In this document: piece by piece, positions 16,210-24,223 of the stretch
Numbering within the stretch: position 1 is the first letter of the stretch
Layout: every line of letters begins with the position of its first letter
DNA from: Carnobacterium_A antarcticum
GTDB lineage: Bacteria; Bacillota; Bacilli; Lactobacillales; Carnobacteriaceae
NCBI RefSeq assembly: GCF_042658365.1
Contig: NZ_JBHSQC010000025.1
Strand: one strand, 5' to 3'
DNA length: 64,000 nt
Made by a program: the position numbers and the translations under genes
Notes under the pieces: model-generated
The model's database searches: none
Seen by the model: the letters and a program-made list of their open reading frames with translations, nothing else
What the model was told of the DNA's origin: nothing

Positions 16210-16647
16210 TTACTCTGGTTTAGAGATACCTGCTGCTGCTTCAATAAGCGGCATAACAGCTTTTGCAATAGTCGAACCCGTTACCAGCATCTCATAAAGC
16301 GGGACCACGTCGTTAGATGTTCTGCTAAGCAAGCGCATATAAACTTCTCCATCTGCTCCCAGACAAATTCGGTAATACCCTGATTTCATTTCATTTAATT
16401 CATTCAACAGTTCCAAAACAGCTGCTTTTTTATCAAAATTGGTTACAAAAGCCAAATTATGATAAACGATTTGATAATCGCTGATTCCCTCTTCTTTATC
16501 AAACACGATTCCAAATGGCAAAGCATGTTGTTTAGTGATTTGGAACTTTCCATTGTATAAAATTTGACCATTGTCAATTTGTCTTTTAGCCAATGGTATC
16601 TGTTTCTCTCTTAATATCGCTTCAAATTGCTCTGTAATTTTCGTCAC
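16210..16647 (-). CDS. Unknown protein, possibly YbjN-like
   Basis: 145 residues with a GTG start behind GAGG. There is no signal peptide or membrane segment. The fold pattern looks alpha-beta: an N-terminal helix (ITEQFEAILREK), beta-rich middle (QILYNGKFQITK, IVYHNLAFVTNF), a helix with LLNELNEMKSGY, then a strand pair and a C-terminal helix. This resembles the YbjN/type III chaperone-like fold, but the similarity is only in layout and no functional residue can be named. It sits just upstream of the OsmC-type peroxidase gene, which hints at a shared transcript. Confidence 0.6.
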   Translation of the reverse strand: MTKITEQFEAILREKQIPLAKRQIDNGQILYNGKFQITKQHALPFGIVFDKEEGISDYQIVYHNLAFVTNFDKKAAVLELLNELNEMKSGYYRICLGADGEVYMRLLSRTSNDVVPLYEMLVTGSTIAKAVMPLIEAAAGISKPE

Positions 16648-17026
16648 TTGAATACCTCACTTCGTTTTTTCTAATCCCATTTTCATCTTAAGTATAACGT
16701 ATTCATTCTATGAAATACAAGCTTCTCAAAGAGTTTTCACTTTTTAACCGGTTGTGACCTAAAACAACATTAACCTGCTGAAAATTTTCATCAACATAGA
16801 AAAGGAGCAATTAGTTATCGACTATCAATTTCCGAACTTCTTTCATTGGCGACAGACACGCGTAATTGATCCCTAAAGAACGGCGCACGTTTGAGGCTTG
16901 AAAATTTGGAGACCAAAGGGCTTCTACAAGCAAACACAATTTGACAAAGAACCAGTTTTTGAAGAGTCGTTTTGTATAAAAAACAGCGTATCATTAATGT
17001 TTAATTTCACTAACTTTTGAATAAGT
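16648..17026. other. Gene-free stretch with insertion sequence debris
   Basis: 379 bases between the YbjN-like gene and the GNAT gene. No intact ORF, promoter pair or terminator stands out. The central part (about 16757-16953) looks like the decayed 3' end of an ISL3-type element, listed separately. Confidence 0.6.
16757..16953 (+). mobile_element. Probable ISL3-family insertion sequence remnant
   Basis: One plus-strand frame reads ...VIDYQFPNFFHWRQTRVIDP and stops, resembling the C-terminal YGF-NF-HF-RI tail of ISL3-family transposases. About 70 bases after the stop is TTGACAAAGAACC, whose complement GGTTCTTTGTCAA resembles terminal inverted repeats of ISL3 elements in lactic acid bacteria. 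The left end and nearly all of the transposase are missing. The match is from memory of family features, so certainty is moderate. Confidence 0.45.
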
Positions 17027-17596
17027 TCACTTCTTTAAACGTTCTAAAATCATCATAGCTTGCAGATAATTTGGATTAACAGATCCATCTATATTTTCTT
17101 TCACCAGTTGATAGCCAAACGATTCGTATAAGCCAATCGCTGCGTGGCTCCATGTTTGAGTATGTAGATAAATCGGTTGATTTTCACCGTATTTTTGTAA
17201 TAATTTGGTCACTTCACTTACTAAAACGGTAGCTAAACCATGCCCTTGAAACTCTGGTTTAACTGCTAACCAATGAAGGATTGGAACTTTCTTTCCGGCG
17301 ACCTCTTTCCACCAAGCACTACAAGTAGCGACTTTTTCTCCATCTTCTGTTTCGATAAACAGCATTCTTTTTTTTAATTCTTCTGGATAAGGGGCAAAAG
17401 ACTTATCAAAGTATGCAAGTGCATCCTTTATCTCCTCAAACTCTAAAACTGAACATTCAATTTCAGCCCAAGCTTTTTCATCCTCCAATTGATAAGTAGT
17501 AATTTTAAACTCTTCTGGCAGCTTTTTTTCTCTTATGGGCAAACCAGCTGATCGTTTCATCCAAATTTCAACATAGGGTATTTTTTTATCTAACAT
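17027..17596 (-). CDS. GNAT family N-acetyltransferase
   Basis: 189 residues. The acetyl-CoA-binding motif A is clear: LHWLAVKPEFQGHGLATVLVSEV, with the Q/RxxGxG/A-type loop. The terminal YESFGYQLVKE is the usual motif B. The substrate is unknown. The second in-frame ATG (17596) is preferred: it has AAAGGAG 8 bases upstream, whereas the first ATG is only 2 bases from that site. Transcribed alone; flanking DNA holds repeats and remnants. Confidence 0.82.
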   Translation of the reverse strand: MLDKKIPYVEIWMKRSAGLPIREKKLPEEFKITTYQLEDEKAWAEIECSVLEFEEIKDALAYFDKSFAPYPEELKKRMLFIETEDGEKVATCSAWWKEVAGKKVPILHWLAVKPEFQGHGLATVLVSEVTKLLQKYGENQPIYLHTQTWSHAAIGLYESFGYQLVKENIDGSVNPNYLQAMMILERLKK

Positions 17597-17725
17597 TTTC
17601 ATAGCTCCTTTACTATCTATCTTTTTTAACTTCGTCTAATGTTGAACAACAGAGCAAAACATGAGACAAGTTGAAGAGTTTCGCTCCAACATATTCTAGC
17701 AGTTTCATGTAGTGTTGTCACATCT

Positions 17726-17758
17726 TCTATAGTTAATAGAACAGCTATTAACTATAGA
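17726..17758. repeat. Perfect 14-bp inverted repeat
   Basis: TCTATAGTTAATAG pairs exactly with CTATTAACTATAGA around the loop AACAG. There is no T-run on either side, so it is not an ordinary terminator. It lies upstream of the GNAT gene and may be an operator or part of a decayed element. Confidence 0.6.
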
Positions 17759-17881
17759 GACGATTGTCTAAAAAACTATTTAAACGTTTTGTCAGCTTTT
17801 TTACTTTAACTTTTTACCTCTCTAAACGACCTAGAGCAATCTAAGGTAAAGTGGTCAAGTATGATAGGTTTAGAAAAAAGT

Positions 17882-17924
17882 ACAAAAAGAAAAAGCCCTT
17901 GATAGACAAGGACTTTTTCTTTTG
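17882..17924 (-). terminator. rplS terminator
   Basis: Stem AAAGTCCTTG / CAAGGGCTTT with flanking A- and T-rich arms, about 30 bases after the rplS stop codon. Confidence 0.85.
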
Positions 17925-17950
17925 TGCTTAGATAGATAGTCAAAAAATGA

Positions 17951-18295
17951 TTATCTTCTAACTTCTTTGATACGAGCTGCTTTACCGTGTAAAGCACGTA
18001 AGTAATACAATTTAGCACGACGGACTTTACCAAAGCGTACAACTTCAATTTGAGCTACACGTGGAGTGTGTAATGGGAAAGTACGTTCAACACCTACGCC
18101 ATTAGAAATTTTACGAACTGTATAAGTTTCGCTAATTCCAGCACCACGACGTTTGATTACAACGCCTTCAAATAATTGGATACGTTCTCTTGTACCCTCA
18201 ACGATTTTTGCGTGAACACGAACAGTATCTCCTGGACGGAAAGCTGGGATATCTTCGCGCAATTGTTCGTTAGTAATTGATTCGATTAAATTCAT
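17951..18295 (-). CDS. rplS: 50S ribosomal protein L19
   Basis: 114 residues, the normal size of L19, located at the 30S-50S interface. It starts MNLIESITNEQLREDIPAF and includes FRPGDTVRVHAKIVEG, RIQLFEGVVIKRRGAG and the C-terminal RRAKLYYLRALHGKAARIKE. A GGAAGGAG ribosome site precedes it. A longer in-frame ORF upstream (34 codons) runs through the leader and promoter and is rejected. It has its own promoter after trmD, besides possible read-through from the rimM-trmD unit. Confidence 0.97.
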   Translation of the reverse strand: MNLIESITNEQLREDIPAFRPGDTVRVHAKIVEGTRERIQLFEGVVIKRRGAGISETYTVRKISNGVGVERTFPLHTPRVAQIEVVRFGKVRRAKLYYLRALHGKAARIKEVRR

Positions 18296-18387
18296 GGTTT
18301 TTTCTCCTTCCAACAAACATTCATGCATCTCCATTCGGACACAGCGGAATATCGTTATTTCAGTGGGCTTTACCCACTCACCAAAAT
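18296..18387 (-). promoter_or_regulatory. Candidate L19 leader
   Basis: The roughly 85-base leader between the rplS promoter and start codon holds a short stem GTGGGTAAAGCCCAC and a second possible stem near ATTCCG / CGAAT. Low-GC Gram-positives are known to carry an autoregulatory L19 leader upstream of rplS. I cannot confirm the exact consensus. Confidence 0.35.
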
Positions 18388-18416
18388 AGTTTAACACATT
18401 CAGAATAGGGTGTAAA
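18388..18416 (-). promoter_or_regulatory. rplS promoter
   Basis: Minus-strand TTTACA at 18411-18416, exact 17-base spacer ending in TGT, TAAACT at 18388-18393. It lies between trmD and rplS. Confidence 0.65.
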
Positions 18417-18443
18417 GTAGTTTTGCTTCTTTTTAATCCTAAA

Positions 18444-19181
18444 TCAGCATTCTTCTGACTTGATTTCGGCTAACCAGTTTTTTTGTTCTTTTGTTAATTC
18501 AAGCTGTTCCAACATATCAGGTCTTCGAAAATACGTTCTTCGCAACGATTCTTTTTCTTGCCATTCAGCAATCTTTTTATGGTTGCCACTGAGCAAAACG
18601 TCCGGAACTTTCATACCGCGATAATCTGCCGGCCTGGTGTATTGCGGATGTTCCAGCAGCCCTGTAGAATGCGAATCGGTTTTAGCAGATTCTTCATTTC
18701 CGAGTACTTCTGGCAACAATCGAACTGTAGCATCAATCATAACCATAGCGCCTAATTCTCCGCCTGTTAAAACATAATCGCCTAAAGAAACCTCATCGGT
18801 TACTAAAGAGCGAATACGTTCATCATACCCTTCATAATGGCCGCAGATAAACACTAGATGCTCTTCTTCAGCTAATTCCTCAGCGACGGATTGAGTAAAA
18901 GGCACCCCTGCTGGATCGAGTAAAATGACCCGTTTTTTTGTTTCCGGGTTTTCTGCTTGAATGGTGTCCAAAGCTCCGAAAATAGGCTGTGCTGTTAATA
19001 ACATACCAGCACCGCCGCCATAAGGATAATCATCAACGTTGCGGTGTTTGTTTTCAGAGAAATCACGGAAATTCATTACGGTAACATCCAACAATTGCCT
19101 CTCAATTGCTTTTCCTATAATCGATTCAGTCAGAGGGCCTTCAAACATTCTGGGGAAAAGCGTTAAAACATCAATCTTCAT
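18444..19181 (-). CDS. trmD: tRNA (guanine-N1)-methyltransferase TrmD
   Basis: 245 residues. TrmD methylates G37 of tRNAs reading CNN codons, preventing +1 frameshifting. The SPOUT knot motifs are visible: LFICGHYEGYDERI and ISLGDYVLTGGELGAM-type (here VSLGDYVLTGGELGAMV). The start MKIDVLTLFPRMFEG is typical. The ATG overlaps the rimM stop codon by one base (TAATG), showing translational coupling. Confidence 0.97.
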   Translation of the reverse strand: MKIDVLTLFPRMFEGPLTESIIGKAIERQLLDVTVMNFRDFSENKHRNVDDYPYGGGAGMLLTAQPIFGALDTIQAENPETKKRVILLDPAGVPFTQSVAEELAEEEHLVFICGHYEGYDERIRSLVTDEVSLGDYVLTGGELGAMVMIDATVRLLPEVLGNEESAKTDSHSTGLLEHPQYTRPADYRGMKVPDVLLSGNHKKIAEWQEKESLRRTYFRRPDMLEQLELTKEQKNWLAEIKSEEC

Positions 19182-19696
19182 TAATCTAATAACCCTTCCA
19201 TAACATGTATGGTAACCAATTGCTGCTCTAAATCAACCTTTAACACCACGTCTTCAATATATGGAATTAAAAGATCTTTTTGTTCTGAGCGTTGAATGAC
19301 CCAAACATCGTTTGCCCCTGGAGACAATACTTCCGTAATTTTCCCGATTTTTGTCCCTTCTTCATCTTGAACCGTTAAGCCGATGATTTGATGAAGGTAA
19401 TATTCATTCTCTGGCAACTCTCCCAGTTGATCTTCCGTTACTTTTAAAATTCCATCACGGTACTTCTCAACATCATTGATCGATGGATGGTTTTCAAACG
19501 AAAGAATATCAAATGTTTTATGTTTTCGATGGCTTGCTACCGTTAATTCAATACTTTGTTTACCCTCTTGTTCAAGCAATAATTTCGAACCTTTTTTGTA
19601 CCGCTTATCGGGGAAATCTGTTCTTGAAATTACCCGCACTTCACCTTTGATTCCTTGAGTATTTACTATTTTCCCTACATTATATAAATCAGCCAC
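19181..19696 (-). CDS. rimM: 16S rRNA processing / 30S maturation protein RimM
   Basis: 171 residues. RimM binds the 30S head during assembly and contacts S19. It begins YNVGKIVNTQGIKGEVRV (RimM N-domain) and ends with a PRC-barrel-like domain (GANDVWVIQR, LLIPYIEDVVLKVD). The start is taken as GTG at 19696 because TGAGGG lies at the correct spacing and it gives the family N-terminus MADLYNVGKI; the ATG four codons upstream overlaps that site. It is co-transcribed with trmD. Confidence 0.95.
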   Translation of the reverse strand: MADLYNVGKIVNTQGIKGEVRVISRTDFPDKRYKKGSKLLLEQEGKQSIELTVASHRKHKTFDILSFENHPSINDVEKYRDGILKVTEDQLGELPENEYYLHQIIGLTVQDEEGTKIGKITEVLSPGANDVWVIQRSEQKDLLIPYIEDVVLKVDLEQQLVTIHVMEGLLD

Positions 19697-19732
19697 AATA
19701 TCCCTCATTTGCTTTTTAGTTTAATCGTTGTA

Positions 19733-19741
19733 ATTGTACCA
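19733..19741 (-). promoter_or_regulatory. Extended -10 element of the rimM-trmD unit
   Basis: Minus-strand TGGTACAAT located about 37 bases before the rimM start. There is no clear -35, but the extended -10 may suffice. It lies downstream of the khpA terminator. Confidence 0.5.
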
Positions 19742-19779
19742 TATGTTTCTTTTAGCGGTGGCTAAAAAGTAGTAAAGGC

Positions 19780-19812
19780 AAAAGAAAAAACCATTTCTAA
19801 AAGAAATGGTTT
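19780..19812 (-). terminator. Terminator of the rpsP-khpA unit
   Basis: 11-bp stem AAACCATTTCT / AGAAATGGTTT followed on the minus strand by a T-rich run. It separates khpA from rimM. Confidence 0.8.
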
Positions 19813-19828
19813 GATTCTTTCAAGAATA

Positions 19829-20071
19829 CTAGCTATCGACAATTGTTAGCCTGACACGTTTCGGTCCTGAAACTTTAACGCTATAGACAACTGTACGAAT
19901 CGCTTTTGCTACGCGACCTTTTTTCCCAATTACGCGCCCGATATCATCCGGATGAACCGATAAATGATACTCTAAAAACTCTTCAGAATCTACAGTAACA
20001 AGTGCTAGTTCTTCAGGATGACTTACAAGAGGGCGAACAATGGTAAGAATTAATTCATTCATGTCAGCCAT
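19829..20071 (-). CDS. khpA: KH-domain RNA-binding protein KhpA
   Basis: 80 residues forming one KH domain with the GxxG-type loop IGRVIGKKGRVAKAIR. KhpA (YlqC) forms an RNA-binding partner with KhpB in Gram-positives and influences cell size and division. The third possible start, MADMNELILTIV at 20071, is preferred by ribosome-site spacing (AAGGA 8 bases upstream). It sits 14 bases after rpsP in the same transcript, the usual arrangement. Confidence 0.93.
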   Translation of the reverse strand: MADMNELILTIVRPLVSHPEELALVTVDSEEFLEYHLSVHPDDIGRVIGKKGRVAKAIRTVVYSVKVSGPKRVRLTIVDS

Positions 20072-20085
20072 AGTCCTCATCCTTT

Positions 20086-20358
20086 TTATTTACTGTTTTT
20101 TGAATCGTGGAATTTTTTCATAATACCTTCTTTTGAAAGGATGTTACGAACTGTATCAGAAGGTTGAGCACCGTCGGCTAACCATTTCAATACTAATTCT
20201 TCGTCCAATTTTACTTCTGCCGGGCTAACAACTGGGTTGTATGTTCCAACAGGTTCGATGTAACGTCCATCACGTGGAGCACGTGCATCTGCAACTACCA
20301 TACGGTAAAATGGATTTCTTTTAGAACCCATGCGTTTTAAGCGGATTTTTACTGCCAT
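20086..20358 (-). CDS. rpsP: 30S ribosomal protein S16
   Basis: 90 residues, standard S16. It begins MAVKIRLKRMGSKRNPFYR and includes RDGRYIEPVGTYNP. The TGGAGGTG ribosome site is strong. It is first gene of the rpsP-khpA unit, directly after its own promoter. Confidence 0.98.
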   Translation of the reverse strand: MAVKIRLKRMGSKRNPFYRMVVADARAPRDGRYIEPVGTYNPVVSPAEVKLDEELVLKWLADGAQPSDTVRNILSKEGIMKKFHDSKNSK

Positions 20359-20394
20359 ATTTCTTACACCTCCATTAACTATCTCTCAATAAGT

Positions 20395-20423
20395 ATATTA
20401 ACAGTAATTTATAAGCTTGTAAA
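20395..20423 (-). promoter_or_regulatory. rpsP promoter
   Basis: Minus-strand TTTACA, 17-base spacer ending TGT, TAATAT (extended -10). It lies 36 bases before the rpsP start codon. Confidence 0.7.
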
Positions 20424-20486
20424 GTGTTTTTTCTTTACAGCACATTTTTTTATTTTTCTTTAGCTGAAAAATGACAAAAGAACGAA

Positions 20487-21911
20487 TTACCGTTTCTTTT
20501 TATTTTTTTTCTTAACTTTTTTCTTGTTTTTACGAACCATTGAATTCATAGCCATTTTGCCTATTTTGCCTTTAACACCTTGGCCAAACATGCCGTCCAT
20601 ACCATCAAAGTTGCCTTTAGACATTTTGCTCATCATTTTTTTAGATTCATTAAATTGCTTGATCATACGATTGACTTCAGCGATTGGTCGCCCAGAACCC
20701 CGTGCGATACGTCTTCTTCTGCTTTGTGATAAAAGATCAGGGTTTTCCCGTTCTTTCGGAGTCATAGATAAAACAATAGCTTTCATACGAGCCATATCTT
20801 TAGGATCCAATTGCAAGTTCTCAAGCCCCGGTGCGTTGCTCATACCTGGAATCATTTTAAGGATATCTTCTAAAGGACCCATGTTGCTGACTTGATCCAT
20901 CTGTTCAATAAAGTCATTAAAATCAAAACTATTTTCTTTAATTTTTTTAGCCATTTCTTCTGTTTTCTTCTCATCGAAGTCTTCTTGAGCTTTTTCGATT
21001 AAAGACAGCATATCTCCCATGCCCAGAATACGGTTAGCCATCCGGTCTGGATAAAACGGCTCTAGGGCATCTAGTTTTTCCCCTTGACCAACAAACTTTA
21101 TTGGCTTACCGGTCACTGAACGAATAGAAAGAGCTGCACCACCACGAGTGTCCCCGTCTAATTTCGTCAGTATAACTCCCGTGATGTTTAGTTGTTCATT
21201 AAAGGACGCCGCTACATTGGCAGCTTCTTGTCCTGTCATAGCGTCAACGACTAAGAAAATTTCCGTTGGATTGGCTACTGATTTGATATCTGATAATTCT
21301 GCCATTAATGTTTCGTCAATTTGCAGACGTCCAGCTGTATCAATGATAACAAAATCTCGGTGTTCATCTTTTGCTTTTTGAATCCCTTGTTTAGCAATTT
21401 CTACTGGGCTGACTTGATCTCCCATAGAAAAGACCGGAATATCTAGTTGTTCGCCTAATGTTTCTAATTGTTGAATAGCAGCTGGTCGATAAATATCGGC
21501 TGCTATCATCATTGGTCTTTTATTTTGTGTTTTTCTTAAATGATTTGCTAATTTTCCAGCGGTTGTCGTTTTCCCTGCCCCTTGCAGACCTACCATCATC
21601 ACAACTGTCGGAGCTTTTGGTGCCATTTGGATGGTACTTTGTTCGCCACCCATTAATTCGGTCAACTCTTCGCTAACGATTTTAATAATTTGCTGGCTTG
21701 GTGAAAGACTTTCTAATACTTCTGCTCCCACTGCACGATCGCTAACTGTTTTCACAAAATCTTTTACTACTTTAAAGTTAACATCTGCTTCTAACAAAGC
21801 CAGACGCACTTCGCGCATCATTTCTTTTACATCAGTTTCTGATACTTTCCCCTTGCGACGCATTTTTGCCATCGCATTTTGGAGACGTTCGGATAAACCT
21901 TCAAATGCCAT
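20487..21911 (-). CDS. ffh: Signal recognition particle protein Ffh
   Basis: 474 residues. Ffh binds the 4.5S/6S SRP RNA and signal sequences of nascent membrane proteins. It has an N domain, then the G domain (GLQGAGKTTTAGKLA, IIDTAGRLQIDE, TKLDGDTRGGAAL) and a methionine-rich M domain (GMSNAPG, RMKAIVLSMTPKE, SRRRRIARGSGR). A lysine-rich tail ends the protein. It is co-transcribed with ylxM, which lies 16 bases upstream. Confidence 0.97.
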   Translation of the reverse strand: MAFEGLSERLQNAMAKMRRKGKVSETDVKEMMREVRLALLEADVNFKVVKDFVKTVSDRAVGAEVLESLSPSQQIIKIVSEELTELMGGEQSTIQMAPKAPTVVMMVGLQGAGKTTTAGKLANHLRKTQNKRPMMIAADIYRPAAIQQLETLGEQLDIPVFSMGDQVSPVEIAKQGIQKAKDEHRDFVIIDTAGRLQIDETLMAELSDIKSVANPTEIFLVVDAMTGQEAANVAASFNEQLNITGVILTKLDGDTRGGAALSIRSVTGKPIKFVGQGEKLDALEPFYPDRMANRILGMGDMLSLIEKAQEDFDEKKTEEMAKKIKENSFDFNDFIEQMDQVSNMGPLEDILKMIPGMSNAPGLENLQLDPKDMARMKAIVLSMTPKERENPDLLSQSRRRRIARGSGRPIAEVNRMIKQFNESKKMMSKMSKGNFDGMDGMFGQGVKGKIGKMAMNSMVRKNKKKVKKKNKKKR

Positions 21912-21927
21912 TCAATTCACCATTCCT

Positions 21928-22272
21928 TTATTCATCATCTGTATCTTTTTTTAACCTTCGGACAAATCCTTGCAATGTTTCATCTTTAGGGTAGTGATCT
22001 TTTATATAAAGCGAAAGCTCGTTAATGGTTTTTTCTGACTGATTAAAATTATCTAACAAGTGCAGCTTCCGCTCATATTCCATTAGAATCTGCTCTGTTC
22101 GTCGAATATTATCATAAATTGCTTGACGACTCACGTCAAAATCTTCCGCTATTTCGCCTAGTGAATAATCATCAGCAAAATACAAAAGCATATAACTTCT
22201 CTGTTTTTCAGTCAATAAAGAGCCATAAAAATCGAATAATGCATTCATACGATTCGTTCGTTCTATTTCCAC
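21928..22272 (-). CDS. ylxM: YlxM family DNA-binding protein
   Basis: 114 residues, UPF0122/YlxM family, with a sigma-factor-like helix-turn-helix (EIAEDFDVSRQAIYDNIRRTEQ). Family members sit next to ffh and are thought to modulate the signal recognition particle. The start is a GTG with AAGGG 6 bases upstream. It is first in a ylxM-ffh unit. Confidence 0.92.
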   Translation of the reverse strand: MEIERTNRMNALFDFYGSLLTEKQRSYMLLYFADDYSLGEIAEDFDVSRQAIYDNIRRTEQILMEYERKLHLLDNFNQSEKTINELSLYIKDHYPKDETLQGFVRRLKKDTDDE

Positions 22273-22331
22273 ATTATCCCTTCTTTCTGTTCTGAACCAT
22301 TGTCAAGTGATTTTCGTTTACACACTACTTA

Positions 22332-22360
22332 AGCGTACTCATTATCCCTTGAATAGTCAA
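22332..22360 (-). promoter_or_regulatory. ylxM-ffh promoter
   Basis: Minus-strand TTGACT, 17-base spacer, TACGCT. It lies about 60 bases before the ylxM start codon. Confidence 0.55.
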
Positions 22361-22418
22361 TAGGTTTAAGCTGTTTTCTCATGATTTTCAATCATTCTCT
22401 CTTTTGTCTCTTTAACGT

Positions 22419-22461
22419 GCAAAAAAGGAAAAAAGACCCTTTAAAAAGGCCTTCTTTCCTT
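22419..22461 (-). terminator. ptsG terminator
   Basis: Two-part stem AAGGAAA / TTTCCTT outside and AAGGCC / GGTCTT inside, followed on the minus strand by six T residues. It separates ptsG from the ylxM promoter. Confidence 0.8.
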
Positions 22462-22472
22462 CAAACAATTGC

Positions 22473-24089
22473 TTATTTTTTAAGATACTCATCTATATTC
22501 GATTTAATATTAGACACTTTAGGTCCATAGATAACTTGAGCGTTGTTTCCTTTAACCACTACACCAGCAGCACCAGTTGCTTTCAATTGGTTCTGATTGA
22601 CCAATTCACCATTTTTAATGGTTACTCTCAAACGAGTTGCGCAGTTGTCTACTTCGATTAAATTATCTTCGCCGCCTAATCCTTCGATAATATCAAAAGA
22701 TAAACGGTCTTCAGGGGAATCAACAGATGTTGCTTGATCTCCTTTTTCACCAGCTTTTTTAGCTTGGTAATCAGCTTTTGTATATAGTTTTGATTCAACA
22801 ACTTCATCTTCACGACCCGGTGTTTTTAAGTCAAATTTCAAAATAAAGAAGCGGAACACACTATAATAAACAACTGCGTAGACAATTCCGACTATCACTA
22901 CTGGAATCCAGTTTGTAAGTCCTTGTCCTGGTAAAATACCGTATAAAACAAAGTCAAGCAACCCTCCAGAAAATGTTAAACCGACTCCGACTTGCAAGAA
23001 ATGCATTAAGACAAATGAAAATGCTGCTAGTACACAGTGGACTCCAAAGTATAGAAATGGAGAAGCAAATAAGAATGAAAATTCAAGCGGTTCAGTGATT
23101 CCTGTGAAAATAGATGTAAGAGAAGAAGACATCATCAACCCTTTGACATCACCTTTACGTTCAGGTTTCGCTGATTTGTACATAGCAAAAGCTGCAGCTG
23201 GGAAACCAAAAATCATGAACGGGAACATACCTGAGAAGAATTTAGCAGCTTCTGGATCAACAACTTCACCAGCAGCTAATTGAGCAAAAATAATGTTTTG
23301 TGCTCCTTCAACCAATTGTCCTCCAACTTCTGCAGTTCCGCCAAGTGCTGTTTGCCAAAATGGCAAGTAAAAGACATGGTGCAATCCAAGAGGAATCAAA
23401 GCTCGGTAAACAAAACCGTAAATAAAGGTTCCGATATACCCTAAATCTGCTACCAATGAACCCAACCATGCGATTCCTGAAGCAGCGTATGGCCAAGCAA
23501 CAGCTAAAATCATTCCAACGATAACCGCTGCAAAAGCAGAAACGATTGGTATGAAACGCGTTCCACTAAAGAATGAAAGAGCATCTGGTAAAACGATCTT
23601 ATAATACCGGTTGTGTAAGAACGCTACGATAGATCCAATAATAATACCGCCAAAAACTCCTGTGTTCATCGTGTTTTCGAAACCTAGCGTACTACTGATC
23701 AAACCAGGGATAGCTTGCAGCTCTTCTAAGTTGCCAAAGTTTGCAATGGTACTCGTCAAAGAAGCATACATCATCAAATACGCTACTCCGGCAGATAAAG
23801 CAGCAACTTCTTTAGCCGCTTTAGCCATACCAAGTGCTACTGCGATAGCAAAAAGCAACGGCAAGTTATTAAAGATAACTTCTCCGCAATCTTTCAAAAC
23901 GGTCAGAAATTTATAAAGGAACGTTCCATCCCCTAAAATACCTTCTAAATTATATAACTCAACAAATGATGCTCCAGTAAAAGATGCTCCAATTCCTAAC
24001 ATCAACCCTGCAACCGGCAACAAAGCAATCGGCAACATAAACGTTTTGCCTAGTTTTTGCAGTGTTTCAAAAACTTTATCTTTCAACAT
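22473..24089 (-). CDS. ptsG: PTS glucose-type transporter, EIICB
   Basis: 538 residues: an N-terminal EIIC membrane domain (about 1-415, ten or so hydrophobic segments, with GITEPLEFSFLFASP as the substrate-site motif) followed by a linker and an EIIB domain. The phosphorylated cysteine is C483 in EVDNCATRLRV. There is no EIIA domain, so a separate EIIA(Glc) must donate phosphate. It imports and phosphorylates a hexose; glucose is the most likely substrate, but maltose-type members look similar. GAGGAGGAAG precedes the ATG. It has its own leader and terminator, and interrupts the ftsY-ylxM-ffh cluster. Confidence 0.88.
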   Translation of the reverse strand: MLKDKVFETLQKLGKTFMLPIALLPVAGLMLGIGASFTGASFVELYNLEGILGDGTFLYKFLTVLKDCGEVIFNNLPLLFAIAVALGMAKAAKEVAALSAGVAYLMMYASLTSTIANFGNLEELQAIPGLISSTLGFENTMNTGVFGGIIIGSIVAFLHNRYYKIVLPDALSFFSGTRFIPIVSAFAAVIVGMILAVAWPYAASGIAWLGSLVADLGYIGTFIYGFVYRALIPLGLHHVFYLPFWQTALGGTAEVGGQLVEGAQNIIFAQLAAGEVVDPEAAKFFSGMFPFMIFGFPAAAFAMYKSAKPERKGDVKGLMMSSSLTSIFTGITEPLEFSFLFASPFLYFGVHCVLAAFSFVLMHFLQVGVGLTFSGGLLDFVLYGILPGQGLTNWIPVVIVGIVYAVVYYSVFRFFILKFDLKTPGREDEVVESKLYTKADYQAKKAGEKGDQATSVDSPEDRLSFDIIEGLGGEDNLIEVDNCATRLRVTIKNGELVNQNQLKATGAAGVVVKGNNAQVIYGPKVSNIKSNIDEYLKK

Positions 24090-24135
24090 ACTTCCTCCTC
24101 AATAATTTTGTTGCTTTAATAATGAAAATAAGTGC

Positions 24136-24218
24136 TTGCATTTCCAAAAACTTCCAACCAAAAAGCTTCTACTCTCTAAAAAAAAACCATTAGAGGGCAG
24201 AAACTTTTGGAAACGCAA
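24136..24218 (-). promoter_or_regulatory. Structured leader of ptsG
   Basis: A 14-bp inverted repeat with one G-U pair (24136-24149 with 24205-24218) encloses a second imperfect stem (CTTCC-AAAAAG-TTCT-CTCTA against TAGAG-AGAA-CTTTTGGAA). The inner loop holds nine T residues on the minus strand. A second copy of the TTCCAA-AAAAG arm could compete for pairing, so alternative folds are possible. It begins about where transcription should start. Confidence 0.6.
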
Positions 24219-24221
24219 TTT
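24207..24221 (+). promoter_or_regulatory. Possible CcpA (cre) site at ptsG
   Basis: TTGGAAACGCAATTT matches the first 13 positions of the cre consensus WTGNAANCGNWWNCA and differs in the last two. It lies just downstream of the -10 element, where binding would block transcription. Confidence 0.4.
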
Positions 24222-24223
24222 AA

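Larger units (their letters stand above)
17597..17950. other. Gene-free stretch between the GNAT gene and rplS
   Basis: About 350 bases. It holds a perfect AT-rich palindrome (17726-17758) and the rplS terminator (17882-17924). No ORF with a ribosome site was found. Confidence 0.6.

Noticed and set aside
17806..18048. 80-codon minus-strand frame overlapping rplS
   Set aside because: Out of frame with rplS, and runs through the rplS terminator.
20424..20486. TCAGC / GCTGT pairing after ffh as its terminator
   Set aside because: The stem is only a few bases long with a long A-rich loop and lacks a following T-run; too weak to list.
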